64,000 nucleotides of DNA from the NCBI GenBank assembly GCA_026545765.1, contig CM048839.1, positions 18,352,566 to 18,416,565 on the forward strand, read 5' to 3'. Numbering within the stretch: the stretch's first letter is position 1; the number at the start of each line of letters is the position of its first letter. The notes beneath the pieces were generated by a model that saw nothing but the letters and a program-made list of their open reading frames with translations, did not search any database and had not been told where the DNA came from. The DNA is from Plantago major (lineage: Eukaryota; Streptophyta; Magnoliopsida; Lamiales; Plantaginaceae). Made by a program: the position numbers and the translations under genes. Positions 23,830 to 35,345 of this stretch are shown in pieces.

Positions 23830-24640
23830 GAGGTAATCACCCACAAACTTGAGGTCGACCCAGACTACCCACCAGTCAGACAGAAACGGAGGAAGTTCGC
23901 TCCAGAGCGAAACAAGGTTATCAATGAAGAAGTCCAAAAGTTGCTTAATATCGGGTCAATTGGAAGTACATTACCGGTGGTTAGCCAACGTTGGTAGTGA
24001 AGAAGAAGAATGGCAAGTGGCGAGTGTGCATCGACTTCACCGACCTCAACAAAGCATGCCCAAGGATTCCTTTCCACTTCCCCACATAGACATGCTAGTG
24101 GATGCCACCGCAGACATGAGTGTTAAGTTTCATGGACATTCTCGTGTTACAACCAGATCGATGCACCACAAGATCAAGAGAAGACATCCTTCACGTAGAG
24201 AGGAACCTTCATTATAAGGTCATGCCATTCGGACTCAAGAATGCAGGAGCCACTTACCAAATCGTCAACCGTATGTTCGCTAGCATGTCGGGGACACCAT
24301 GGAGGTGTACATCGACGACATGTCGTCAAGTCCTCGTTCTTGACCAGACCTCGACCACCTCCGCCAAGCCTTCTCGTCCTTCGCAGTATAATATGAAGTT
24401 GAACCCACCAAATGCTCGTTTGAGTCTCCTCCGGAAATTCCTTGGGTATTTGGTCACGCAAAGAGGTATTGAGGCTAACCCTGATCAAATTCGTTCAATT
24501 TATAACATTCCCTCCCCCAAGTGCGTTAAAGATGTGCAGAAATTGACTGGGAGGCTAGCAGCCCTCAGCAGGTTCATACCCAAGTCTTCCGAGAGGTGTC
24601 GACCATTTTTTGACACCCTACGGAAGGCCAAAGACTTTTA
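23830..24640 (+). pseudogene. Reverse transcriptase of the first Tat element (decayed)
   Basis: Recognisable blocks occur in different frames: an N-terminal DPDYPPVRQKRRKFAPE with NKVINEEVQKLL (about 23855-23950), KWRVCIDFTDLNKACPKDSF (about 24015-24070), VMPFGLKNAGATYQIVNRMF (about 24220-24275), a degraded copy of the YxDD box at about 24305-24320 that reads VYIDDM in one frame, and a thumb/connection block with RKFLGYLVTQRGIEANPDQI and KLTGRLAALSRFIPKS (24420-24600). A TAG interrupts just after 24640. It is not functional as read. Confidence 0.85.
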
Positions 24641-26087
24641 GTGGACAGACGAGTGTGAGGACGCCCTACAACAAATCAAGCGTTATCTCACCACATCTCC
24701 AGTACTCTCAAAGCCCAAGGTTGGAGAGACTCCGTTTATCTACCTAGCAATCTCCGACACAGCACTGAGCGGCGTCCTAGTCAGAGAAGAAGATGGAAAC
24801 CAACTCCCAATCTATTATGTGAGCAAGTCCCTCTTGGACGCAGAGACCCGGTACAGCCAGCTGGAAAAGCTAGCCCTTGCACTGGTCACCTCAGCAAGGA
24901 AGCTGCGCCCTTACTTTCAATGCCATCCAATCGTAGTTCTCACCAGCTTTCCACTTCGCAATGTCCTACACAAGCCAGAGGTTTCTGGTAGACTTTCAAA
25001 ATGGGCTGAACTCGGAGTACGACGTCTCCTTCCAATTTCGCACGACCATCAAGTCACAAAGCGCCATGACTTCATAGCGGATTTCACCCCAACCGAATTA
25101 GATCAAGCAGAAAAGGAACTATTTTGTTTGCAGGAGAAGGTTAACTTGCAGTGGAAGCTCTCAGTCGATGGCTCCAGTAATACCAAAGGGAGTGGACTTG
25201 GCATAGTCCTCACCTCGCCAGACGGAGACACAATCCAAAGAGCCATCCGATGTGGATTCAAAGCAACCAACAACGAGTCCGAATATGAGGCGCTTATAGC
25301 TGGCCTCAACCTGGCTCGTGAAATGGGCATAAAAAATCTTCAGGTACAGTCGGACTCACAATTAGTAGTTAACCAATTGCAGGGCTCTTACCATACCAGA
25401 GACACCAAGATGGCTGCCTATCTCCAGCTAGTCAAGGAGTTACAGTCCTCCTTCGAGGAGTTCTCTATCTCGCAGGTACCAAGGACGGACAACAACCACG
25501 CAGACGCCCTTGCCAACTTGGGAGCGGCCATCCAAACCACAGCACCAATGACTATTCCTATAGTGTATGTACAATGGCCTGCAACATGGAAGGGTGAGCT
25601 CGCCAACCAGACGGTAGCTGATATAACAACTGAGTCAAATTGGATGGCTCCATTAATATCGTACTTGTCCAATGGAGAACTTCCAGAAGTCAAAAGCGAG
25701 GCAAGGAGGGTAAAGGCAGCCCGCTTCACGCTCCTCGACGGACAACTCTATAGGAGATCCTATTCAGGACCCCTACTCAGGTGCGTAACTAATAATGAAG
25801 CCAGACATGTTCTGACTGAATTGCATGTAGGGGAATGTGGCAACCATTCTGGAGCTCGAAGCCTTGCACACCGAGCGCTCACAGCAGGGTACTATTGGCC
25901 AACTATGAGGGCTGACGCCATAGACTTTGTGAGAAGATGTGACTCATGCCAAAGGCACTCACAAATCATCCACCTTCCACCAGAGAAGCTGCATCCATCC
26001 GTCACCCCCTGGCCTTTTATGAAATGGGGGATGGACATAGTAGGGAAACTACCCATGCCAGAACGAAAGTGTACATGCTCGCGATAG
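24640..26087 (+). CDS. RNase H, second RNase H and integrase N-terminus (pol)
   Basis: The longest intact frame of this element runs 24819-26087 (422 codons). Residues about 1-95 are the end of the RT-linked RNase H and connection (YSQLEKLALALVTSARKLRP, HPIVVLTSFPLRNVLHKP). Residues about 110-240 are a second, archaeal-type RNase H: LSVDGSSNTKGSGLGIVL with the first Asp, NNESEYEALIAGLNLA with the Glu, VQSDSQLVVNQLQG with the second Asp, and VPRTDNNHADALANLGA near the end. Residues about 330-385 are the integrase zinc-binding HHCC region (ELHVGECGNHSGARSLAHR, YYWPTMRADAIDFVRRCDSC). Having two RNase H domains is diagnostic of Tat elements. The frame breaks shortly before the integrase core. Confidence 0.9.
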
Positions 26088-26880
26088 AATCATTACTTCA
26101 CCAAGTGGGTGGAAGCGAAGCCTTCAAGCAAGTCCGTGACACGAGGTAAAAATTTCATTTGGAAACATGTGATCTGCAGTGCGAAGTCCCTACGAAATCG
26201 TGATGCATAATGGCTCCCAGTTCATAAGCTATGAGTTTCAAGACTTCTGCAAAGAATGGGGAATCAAGCTTACATTTTCCACTCCACGCTATCCCCAAGC
26301 GAATGGACAAGCAGAGTCGACCAACAAGACTATCATGAATAGTCTCAAAAAACGGCTGAAACAAGCAAAAGGAGCATGGGCGGATGAACTCCTGTGTCCT
26401 ATGGTCGCCAACCACACCAAGGACTCCAACCGAGAAACACCATTCAAAGATGACATATGGAATCAAGCAGTCATACCCATAGAAGTGGGATTACCCACGA
26501 GATACAAAATGGCTAGCAAGGCACTAACGACGCAGAAATTGGCGCGAGATCGACTTGGTCGATGAGCTGAAGAAAGAGCCATGATCCGGCGCCGCCTACC
26601 AATGTAAAGTCGCAACACTTCAACAGAACATTCGGCATTTGAACTTTCAAGCAAGACGATTGGGTTTACGCAGGTATTCCAAAACACAAAGGAGACAGAG
26701 TCGGAAAGCTTGGACCAAATTGGGAAGGTCCTTACAAAATCACAAAGGTAGTAGGCAACGGAGCCTACAAGCTCGAAACCAAGGAAGGACGACAGATAGC
26801 CAACAGCTGGAACGCCATCCACCTAAAGAGGTACTTTTTTTTGATACACTTGTTCTTTCGAGATTGATCTTTTGTTGAAA
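26000..26880 (+). pseudogene. Integrase core and C-terminus of the first Tat element
   Basis: FMKWGMDIVGKLPM at about 26018 supplies the first catalytic Asp. 26179-26565 carries MHNGSQFISYEFQDFCKEWG, where the expected second Asp reads His (MHNG instead of the usual DNG), and YPQANGQAESTNKTIMNSLK with the catalytic Glu. Parts of the GPY/F C-terminal module (KLGPNWEGPYKI-like) are visible near 26715-26745 in another frame. Frameshifts occur at about 26090, 26150 and 26570. Confidence 0.83.
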
Positions 26881-26884
26881 ACAC

Positions 26885-27661
26885 CCCGAACTGACTAGGG
26901 GCAAGTCGGTTATCTAACCCGACTGGCAGTTCGGGTAAACGCCCCACCCCCCATAAACGTCTTGCAGGAGCATGAGAGACACCCAACTAGTCTCCACTCC
27001 TTGATGTTCACCAATCACGTAGCAGCATGGGCATACACATCCTCGGTGAAGGTACAACTACACATATCCATGAGATTGATTTCTCACTACAATCCGCCGA
27101 CCTGACAAGGGGCTAGCTGGTCACCTAACCCAGCTATGCAGGTCGGTCAACCGCCCCACCCCCCTAACCTTTCCAGCAGGATCGATTCCACTCATGCTGC
27201 AGAACGGCGTATCATGGTTACAACTAAAGAAATGCCACGTGACGTATCTTACTTCCAAGTGATCATCCAAAAACATACTGCTCAACAAAGCCAACCATCC
27301 ATCGCGAAAGCAACAAAACACGTGGGTTCACATCTACTTTGATTGGCTTGCATTTGCTTAATCCGTGGAATGCGCCAAAAACAGCTCCATGGTTTAGACA
27401 AGTGCAAGCCTTTCAAAATTGATGATCACTACCATACAAAGAATGTCAGCTCCATCCACTTGTTAACAAGCAGACAAGAGCTCTCTGCTTATTCCAACAG
27501 TCTCAATCGAACTTAGTTGCCAACAAAAGTAAACAAACGAGCATGACATGCTGCCACGCCATTTGTATTCCAAGGTATGAACTAAAGTCGCCATTTTGAG
27601 ATTGATTTCTCTCTCGCTCGCAACTCGACCGGAGGCTAGTCATTAACTAACCCGACTAGGC
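26885..27661. ncRNA. Three related hairpins in the 3' spacer (candidate structural element)
   Basis: Copy 1: outer stem CCCGAACTG (26885-26893) with CAGTTCGGG (26927-26935), inner stem AGTCGG (26904) with CCGACT (26919), loop TTATCTAAC. Copy 2: outer CCGACCTG (27097-27104) with CAGGTCGG (27139-27146), inner TAGCTGG (27114) with CCAGCTA (27130), loop TCACCTAAC. Copy 3, about 27620-27661, keeps CTAGTC...GACTAG around TTAACTAAC but has a weak outer stem. Copies 1 and 2 are each followed by GCCCCACCCCCC. Stem bases differ between copies yet still pair. No transcript is known; this is a structural prediction from sequence. Confidence 0.6.
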
Positions 27662-27804
27662 AGACGGTTAAAGGCCTCCCTCTCCAAGAGGGTCCATCAT
27701 CAATTCTCCGTTAGGACACAGGGTGAACTCCACAAAGCCAGCCGTCTGATGCAGTGCATGGCGCCTAATTACAAGCAATCTGTGACCATCCGACCGTGTG
27801 AGGG

Positions 27805-27957
27805 CACCCAGCCGTCTGACTGACGCAACTTGACATCCACCTACAAGCTGACTGGCACCCAGCCGTCTGACTGACGCAACTTGACATCCACCTACAAGCT
27901 GACTGGCACCCAGCCGTCTGACTGATGAACTTGACATCCACCTGGTGGCACCGATCG
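27805..27957. repeat. 51-bp tandem repeat, three copies
   Basis: Units begin cacccagccgtctgactgac at 27805, 27856 and 27907; the third is shorter and diverged. Minus-strand open frames across it are a by-product of the multiple-of-three period. It lies between the hairpins and the end of the antisense gene. Confidence 0.9.
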
Positions 27958-28656
27958 GTAATGACTCGACCTCCACCTGGTGGTCGGCACCAAATTGTCG
28001 ATCGACGACTTGACACCCACCTGCAAGCTAACTGACACAAGGCCATCTGACAAACATAGCATAGCACCCAGGACTAGCTGACATACATAGAAGCCTGACT
28101 GACCCAGCGTGGCACAAACTCGATGGAGTAGGCGGACGAACACGATCATAGTTCAAGCACTACTCCTTTGGACTAGAGCTTAAACTGGGGGACACACCTA
28201 GTAGACAAAGTTCAACGATTGCCATTGCCTCAGAGGTTAGCCTGCTATTTTTCTCTCTTAATTTGTACGACAAACATGGCTGCATGATTTATGACTACGT
28301 CTACGTTTTAGTATAAATTCCAAAGTGTTATTCACTACTTTGAGCTACTTTATTCATGTACGATAATTTCGAACGAATACTTATATATTTAAGATTATGT
28401 TTATTACGACTATCAGACAAGTTCAAGCATGAGACATAAACGTCCCATAGCCTACGCAATCGAGACATCCAGAACAACCCAAAATAAATTCCAAGGCCAC
28501 AAAAAACTTGCAGAACCGATCCAACCCTACAAGGGTAATACAAACAACAATGTTCAAATACGAATAACAAAAAGCACTGGCGACATACAACACAAAACGA
28601 CAAAAGAAATAACTCATAGGGCAACATCCAGAGTTTCACCATCCAACATGAAACTA

Positions 28657-30783
28657 CTAAGTGGTACCAGCTCCATCAACATACTCCTCCGAGCAACCAT
28701 CAGACTGACCCGGGAACTTCACCCCATGCTCAGTCAGATACATTTCACACATCGCGACCCTCTCTTGATAGTAACTTCCGAGCTCCCCCCTACCTATGGC
28801 CTTCAAACAGAATGCCCGCTCATTCAAGATCAATTGATGGTCCTCGTTCTGCTTGACCGCATGAAGTTCTGCCTTCATTTTTCCTTAATAGCGGAAGCGG
28901 TTCCATCTCGAGCTTAGCGGCTTTAGCCTCAATCTCAGCCACAGCCAGCTCCTTCTTGACCTTAGCTAACTCTTCAAGTGCTTCATTCTTGCCTTGGCAA
29001 TAACGTAACGCTTCACCCTCAAGTCGAACCTTCTCCCTCCTAAGTACCGCAACGGAGTGCTCACTAATCCGATGCTTCCTCGTAGTAGAAGCTAACTCCG
29101 CCCAAAGAAATGCACGGCCTTGCCATGTACCCTATAGCGCCAAGGCCTACAAGGACATCAATAATTCTTACTTTGGTCTAAGCACATAAACTATAGAGAG
29201 AAATGATAGAGGGTATGAGACTACCTTGACAATTGGTCGAGAGCATAATCCGTCAAAGGAGTCACTCCGTCTCACCAGCTGATCAAGGTTACCCATCGTT
29301 AACACCCTTCCAGAACTCAAAGTTATTGCACCAAATTCACAAGAGAGAGTAGCTCCATCAACCTCAAAGCTGACAGTCGATGAAGGACTATCACCCACTT
29401 CTCCACGCGCCGCCATAGATGGTGAGCTCACACCCTGCCCGGCCAGGGAGGGAACAGAAGTAGTCCTGGCAAGACTATGCGAAGCTCCAACCGGGCTGCC
29501 TGGCAGAACACCCGGTGTATCGGCTGCCTGAGCACTTGGAAGGCAGCCCTCCACAGCATTCGACGAGTTATTAGGTGGATCATTAGGAAGATCGCCTCCT
29601 GACTCTAAGAGTTCAAACCTCGGCTTCTTTGCATACCGCCCCAACAAGTCATCCACTTTCTCAATCGAGCTGTGACCGACTTTCATTTTCATCGCTTCGC
29701 TACTCGACAAAGATACTCATCTCCATTTCTGTCTGCATGAGATGAAAGAAAAGCATCGTCAGAGCTAGTTATCTCAAAACGCATCCTATCGACATGACTA
29801 ATCTAAGGATGTCATTACCTCTAAATGATTGGATAACGGCACGCCACATGCTGCATGCCTTCAACGTAGTCGGGCTCAAGAGGTGGTCGATCGATCTGGT
29901 CATACTAGAAGCATTTCTTATTGCTTGAACCGCCACGTCCCCGTCATCTAGCATATCCTTCCTCGCATGGCTACCTGTAAGAAAGAGTGTTTAAAGTTCA
30001 ATCCAATATGAAAAGTGCAAAGAAGAGGTAAAACAATCACACTAAATAGCAAAGAGTTGAACTTACCAAAAGGCTTCCACGATATCGGAACCCTTGCCAA
30101 GTCTCGGCTCCAAACACGTGCTCATCGCTCACCAGAAATACCTTTCCTTCCAAGTTGACTTATCGGACGTTGCCAATCTGCATCGAAATACACACTGCCT
30201 CGAGTTGGTCCGAACTCGACCTTTATTCGATGAGACTTCCTTCACCGTAAAAGTGGCGAAGGTGTCGAGACATCCGAACATTCATGACCTCGCCAAGACC
30301 GTGATTCCAAGAATAACCCGCCAAGCATTGGGCATCAGCTGACCGGGTGCAACCTGGAGATAGCTAAGTACGTCAGCCACAAACTTGGGGAGTGGGAGTC
30401 TAAGCCCTATCTTGAAGGCAACTTCATACAAGCAAACCATCCGGAATGTCCTAATCGCACCGGCCCGCCAAGGGGAGTCGAGACCCAGGACTCTCTGGGA
30501 TCCCATAGAGATCCCTCATGTGTGACAAGTTCGCCTCACTAAGAACTGAGGCCACATCACCGGATAAGACGCCAGTAGGCTGGCCCATAGCGGACAAAGA
30601 CCCGCCATGTAAATCTCCGCCACAACCCCAAATGATCGAGAATACACAATCAACTTGCTCGGGTGTCCTTCCATGATCCACCTGTGTCAAGTTCAAACAA
30701 GAAAGCCTCACCCAAAAATCCATGAAAAGCATCAACCCGGTGTAACATAAAAAATACAAGCCGACAGACGCGGCAGACCTCAA
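28657..30783 (-). pseudogene. Antisense gene (aORF) of the first Tat element, PF04195-like
   Basis: Minus-strand blocks in order: 30783-30451, which includes DVASVLSEANLSHMRDLYGI and then PESPGSRLPL; 30506-30282 with RTFRMVCLYEVAFKIGLRLP, LPKFVADVLSYLQVAPGQLM and PNAWRVILGI; 29710-29168, a 180-codon Ser/Pro-rich frame with KVDDLLGRYAKKPRFELLES; a coiled-coil-like stretch at about 29100-28920 (NEALEELAKVKKELAVAEIE); and a C-terminus at 28878-28657 ending EEYVDGAGTT. The first part resembles the 'putative plant transposon protein / gypsy-type' family (PF04195, named from family knowledge). Antisense frames of this kind are known in Tat elements such as Grande. Several frameshifts and probable introns break it; the function is unknown. 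Confidence 0.75.
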
Positions 30784-32602
30784 TCAGCAAACTTCCAGCT
30801 AGAATTGATTCCTAGCATGTAAAATATCCATCAACTAAATACAGTCCAACGTCATCAATATACATGCCAAGCAAGCTATCCAACATGTTAGCTCTACAAC
30901 AACCCATCAACACATCCATTTGCAAGGAAAAAGCTCTATAGCATGAGCATTACCAAAAGCATAGCTAAAATATTCAACGAATTCATTTGCAAGATGTAAT
31001 GATCGACTTCACAATTTCTATATCCAATCAACACCACCGGGCACCGGCTGATACGAAAAGAAGCATACAAATGTTTACTTGACACTATATAACAAAGAAG
31101 TCTATACAATGCTCAAAGAAAACAAAACGACTTACAATCTGCCTAAGTAAGTCTATAATGCTATATCCAAGATCCAAGCAAGACGATAGCGCCACTCTTC
31201 TTCCAACGGAGCAAATCCAAACTCGAGTCCACGAAGTAAGCACCTACATAATCAAGCAATGAGTTATGCAAAGAAAACTAAAATCCAACTATTGAATTTC
31301 AAGGCATGAATCCAAACATATACACAAGACTTCCCCTACAATTCCGTTAGACTATCATACATCCCATATACCATTCTCCAAAAATCAAAGAAGGAGCAAA
31401 AATCTAGCTATGCCAAAACGAATTCGAACACGACTTGCGCAATTTCTAGGACAAACCTGAGAAAGCCTCGCATTCCAGTTGCAATTTTCGAATTTACAAT
31501 AGTGTAAATTTCGTCAAAAAGATTTATCCAAAAATCCAAAGTCTTACATGTGGATCCAAATTTAAGGCAAAAAGAAGCAAAGTACCCATCACTTATTCAA
31601 ACTTCCATTTCTTGGAATCTCAACTCAAACATCATTAAGACTAATCTAATACTAAAAGGTCTCAAGAATGCGAAAGCAACAGATGTATGTTCCCGTGAAT
31701 AAAAACTGCATCGAATTCCCCAAATGAGCTCGAAATAATCACTTATGATTCAAACAAAGGAGGAACAAGAATGGATACGAGATGAAAATGACAAGGCATG
31801 TTTTTTGCTCGAACAAACAAATCATTTCAAAATAACTAGAAAAGAAAAGAAAAGGGAGAAGAAACAACTCACCGGAATATTGCAACGTGGATGATTCAAC
31901 TCAGAAACCACCAACCTCCTACCTAAAGCTCGAAATTCGATCAAACTCGGTCGCGCCTCCGCTTCGGTTTCGATTAGCGAGCCTCTGAATTCACGCAACT
32001 CCCTTCTCTCTTTCCTCACCGGAAATCACCACCATTCACCGGCGCTCTCTCTCTCTCAAGAACCTCCAGCCTCTCTCTTCGCCCGATCTCGGTCGCTTTC
32101 CCGTGCCCCTCCGAACCGGATCCGCCATTCCAAGACTGACTCGACTTATGAGCTCCAGATTCCGCGGGCTCAATCCACCTCCGACTGAGCCGCACTTCTC
32201 TCCTCTTCGTTTTTCTACTTGACTCCTTCTCTGCTTTCTCCGTAGGAAAATGATTTGGGAAAGAAATTTTGTTTTCTTCTTTGTCTTCTTCACTTTCAAA
32301 CTACGAGGAAAGAGAGTGATATGTGATTTTTTGGTAATTGTGAGACCAATTTCAAATTCTAGGCAGCACTTAGCATTCGGGCAAGGTATGTATCATTTCG
32401 GCAAGGCATATGTATTTCAAGTGTTATGCCTCAATCCGTCAAGACATGCACTAATTGAATGGCAAGGCAACTCATCCTGCAAGTCATCCTCCAATTGGGC
32501 AAGGTAGACATTAATTCGGCAAGTATGCACCTCCCAATTCGGGTAAGTCATACTCCAATTCGGGCAAGCCATACTTCATTTCGGGCAAGGCAACTCATTT
32601 CG
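30784..32602. other. Upstream region of the antisense gene
   Basis: Mostly non-coding. On the minus strand 32330-31820 resembles a transcript leader (CT/GA-rich, GC-richer than its surroundings) ending at a donor-like CCG|GTGAGTTG near 31870. I could not find a convincing TATA box. Confidence 0.35.
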
Positions 32603-33400
32603 GGCAAGTTGTCCTCCTTAAAATTTTCTGTCAGCAAGTTTCCATCTTGCTAGACGGACTAAGTTGCCCATCTCAAAATTTTCTGTCAGCAAGTTTCCAT
32701 CTTGCTAGACTAAGCAAATCCACCTTGAAATTTTCTCACAAGAAGTTTCCACCTTGCTAGACTAAGTTGTCCACCTTAAAATTTTCTGTCAGCAAGTTTC
32801 CATCTTGCTAGACGGACTAAGTTGCCCATCTCAAAATTTTCTGTCAGCAAGTTTCCATCTTGCTAGACGGACTAAGTTGCCCATCTCAAAATTTTCTGTC
32901 AGCAAGTTTCCATCTTCCTAGACGGACTAAGTCGTCCACCTTGAAATTTTCTGTCAGCAAGTTTCCATCTTGCTAGACTAAAGTCGTCCACCTTGAAATT
33001 TTCGTCACGAAGTTTCCATCTTCTTTGCCGGACTAAGTCGTCCACCTTGAAATTTTCTCACGAAGTTTCCACCTTGCTAGATGCATCAAGTCGCCCACCT
33101 TGAAATTTTCTCGCCAAGTTTCCACCTTGCTAGACGGACTAAGTCATCCACCTTGAAATTTTCCGCCAGCAAGTATCCATCTTGTTAGATGGACTAAGTT
33201 GCCCACTTCAAAATTTTCCGTCAGCAAGTTTCCATCTTGCTAGATAGACTACTAGGTTGCCTACCTCAAATTTTCTGTCGGCTAATTTCCATCTTGTTAG
33301 ATGGACTAAGTTGCTCACCTTGAAATTTTATGTCAGCAAATTTCCATCTCGCTAGATAAACTAAACTTCCCATCTCGAAAATTTCAATCCGTAAACGCCC
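32603..33400. repeat. Tandem array, about 55-bp period, next to the 3' LTR
   Basis: About 14 diverged copies of a unit with aattttctgtcagcaagttt, ccatcttgctagacggacta and agttgcccatctcaa. Adjacent well-matched copies start at 32821 and 32876 (55 bp); others vary from about 50 to 57 bp. Such arrays upstream of the 3' LTR are common in Tat elements. Confidence 0.9.
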
Positions 33401-33697
33401 ATCTTGCTAGGTTGGATTTTTACAACCGAGAACACCTGTCAGTAAGCTTCGGCCTTGCCAAGTTAACGTCTTGCTCTGACGAGCTAACAACATGATCACC
33501 ACGAGTGAAGTCCATCTTTCTGATCAATCCATCTCCCAACCAATGAGCTTACCGTTCGTTATCCCGATATACTTACGAGGTAACTGATATCTTTGATGGA
33601 GCAAATATTATTCGCTTACGATCTGGCGCGCATCACTCTTTTGGGCACAAAATTTCTACTCCGACCGAAACACTCGACTCAAGAGTGGGGACAAATC

Positions 33698-34608
33698 AGT
33701 ATTGCCAAAATTCGCTCTTGTCAACTAGACTAACGGATCGGCCCATCAAGGCTACGCCCAACCCACAATCCATTAATGAGTCCGCTTGACTTCATACGTG
33801 AGTTGGACTCCAAAGGCGGTTAGCAAGCCCACTAGCGGAGTCATCCATCCACCAATCACCAGATGCTACCTGACTAGCTCACTTAACCTTGCCAACCTTC
33901 CAGCTGGTTGACAAGCTAGCTAGCTCACCTAGCCCACCCGACCAGATGATCGACTACCAACAAGACCGACTAACAGACTAACCAACTCCAGAGCTCGATG
34001 GACTTGGTCAACAAGAAGCAAACTTTTACGATCACTCTCATAACTACTTGAGACACAGTCCAACCCGTTCCAACGACCTCCCCGAAATTAGCGGGCAGAC
34101 TCCAACGATGGGTGGGTTATATAGAGAAGGCTGAGGAGATGTAGAGGGCATCAGATGCTGACTGCAACAAACCCTAGCAATCAATCTCTCACGCCTCTAT
34201 CTCTCTTAAGCTCTCTGATCAACATCAGCCGTCACCTATCATCATCCAACATCGCTCATCACCATCCATCATCAACCTTCAACCATCCGCCATCATCCAT
34301 CTCTGTCAGACAACTGCCAGCTAGCTCCTTCCCGTAAGGTCAGCTAGCCCACTGCCGGTGTTCGTCCACCACGTAGCCGAACCGACTCAATCAACAGGAT
34401 AAGTCGACGCTTGCCACCATCTCTCCCTCTTTGTTCCTCGCTATTCGACTACCTTCTACCATCTAACTTGAGGCCGGAGTCCTTGATCGGCACCACACCG
34501 GTGTCACCTCGGAATCTCACGTCTCTGTTTGCTATTGTTTCCTTGCAGGTTGTCGGTGCCCCCCAATCTCTAACCCTAATTTTGATTGTAGATTTCTGAG
34601 CGTCTACA
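33698..34608 (+). repeat. 3' LTR of the first Tat element
   Basis: Matches the 5' LTR over its whole length and ends CGTCTACA. A purine-rich tract, aagagtgggga (about 33681-33691), just before it is the likely polypurine tract. The first bases read CAGTATTGCC against TGTATTGGCC in the 5' LTR, so the terminal TG is damaged. 34100-34336 matches its 5' counterpart base for base, while other patches differ strongly. Confidence 0.9.
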
Positions 34609-35009
34609 ATAAGTAAGGTGATTTTGCTTTAATTACATAATTGTGTGAGTTTTTGTGACGGATAATTTATTTTTTTTTAAATGCATAAATATGCAGATTT
34701 GGAGACGAGATGATACAAGATGATTTACCTAAATATTATTTGGAGACGAGACGAGACAATACAATTTTATATATCTATAAAACTGAACATACAATAAATC
34801 GACAATATACGATATTGTATATACAATACAATACAATATTCAGTAATACAAAATTCAAAATCCAATATTCAATAATACAATACAATATTCAATATCCAAT
34901 AATCAATAATACAATACAATTTTATCAATAATACAAAGAAGATTGATCTTCACGAATTTCAACGGATCTTGATGAGATCTTGACGAATCGGACGAGAACT
35001 TGACAAATC

Positions 35010-35345
35010 GGACGGAGGGACGGAGGCAGTGGTGGTGGTGTGGTGGTGGGAGGCGGTGGGAGGGAGATCTCGTGGTGGATGGGAGGTGGAGTGGTGGTGG
35101 TGGTGATGGTGGTGGTGCGGAGCTGGTGGTGGCAGTGGGGAGGTGGTGGTGTGGTGGTGGTGGTGAGGGGAGATCTCGTGGTGGATGGGAGGTGTGGTGG
35201 TGGTGGTGGTGGAAGTAGGGAGGTGGTGGTGGCAGTGGTAAGGTGGTGGTGGTGCGGAGGTGGTGGTGAGAGGAAGAGGGTGGTGGTGGGTGGTGGTGGA
35301 AGTGGTGGTGGGAGGAAGAGGAAGTTGGAATTGTGATTGGTGGTG
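35010..35345. repeat. GGT-rich low-complexity block inside the CACTA element
   Basis: About 335 bases are dominated by GGTGGTGG on the plus strand. The minus-strand frame 35476-34925 (183 codons) reads mainly Pro/Thr/His repeats with no domain, start context or splice signal I trust. I treat it as simple repeat rather than a gene. Just to the left (34790-34930) is an AATACAATA-rich stretch. Confidence 0.8.

Larger units (their letters stand above)
20434..34608 (+). mobile_element. Ty3/gypsy LTR retrotransposon, Tat lineage, 14.2 kb
   Basis: Two LTRs (TG...CA) bound the element and ATAAG is duplicated at 20429-20433 and 34609-34613. Order inside: PBS, gag, protease, RT, RNase H, a second (archaeal-type) RNase H, integrase, a long 3' spacer with hairpins and tandem repeats, an antisense gene, a tandem array, then the 3' LTR. 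The gypsy domain order plus the second RNase H indicate the Tat clade. The coding region is broken by many short indels. Confidence 0.93.

Noticed and set aside
27668-28149. Three overlapping minus-strand ORFs of 85-102 codons
   Set aside because: Produced by the 51-bp tandem repeat at 27805-27957; Cys/Ser/Leu-rich repeats with no start context.
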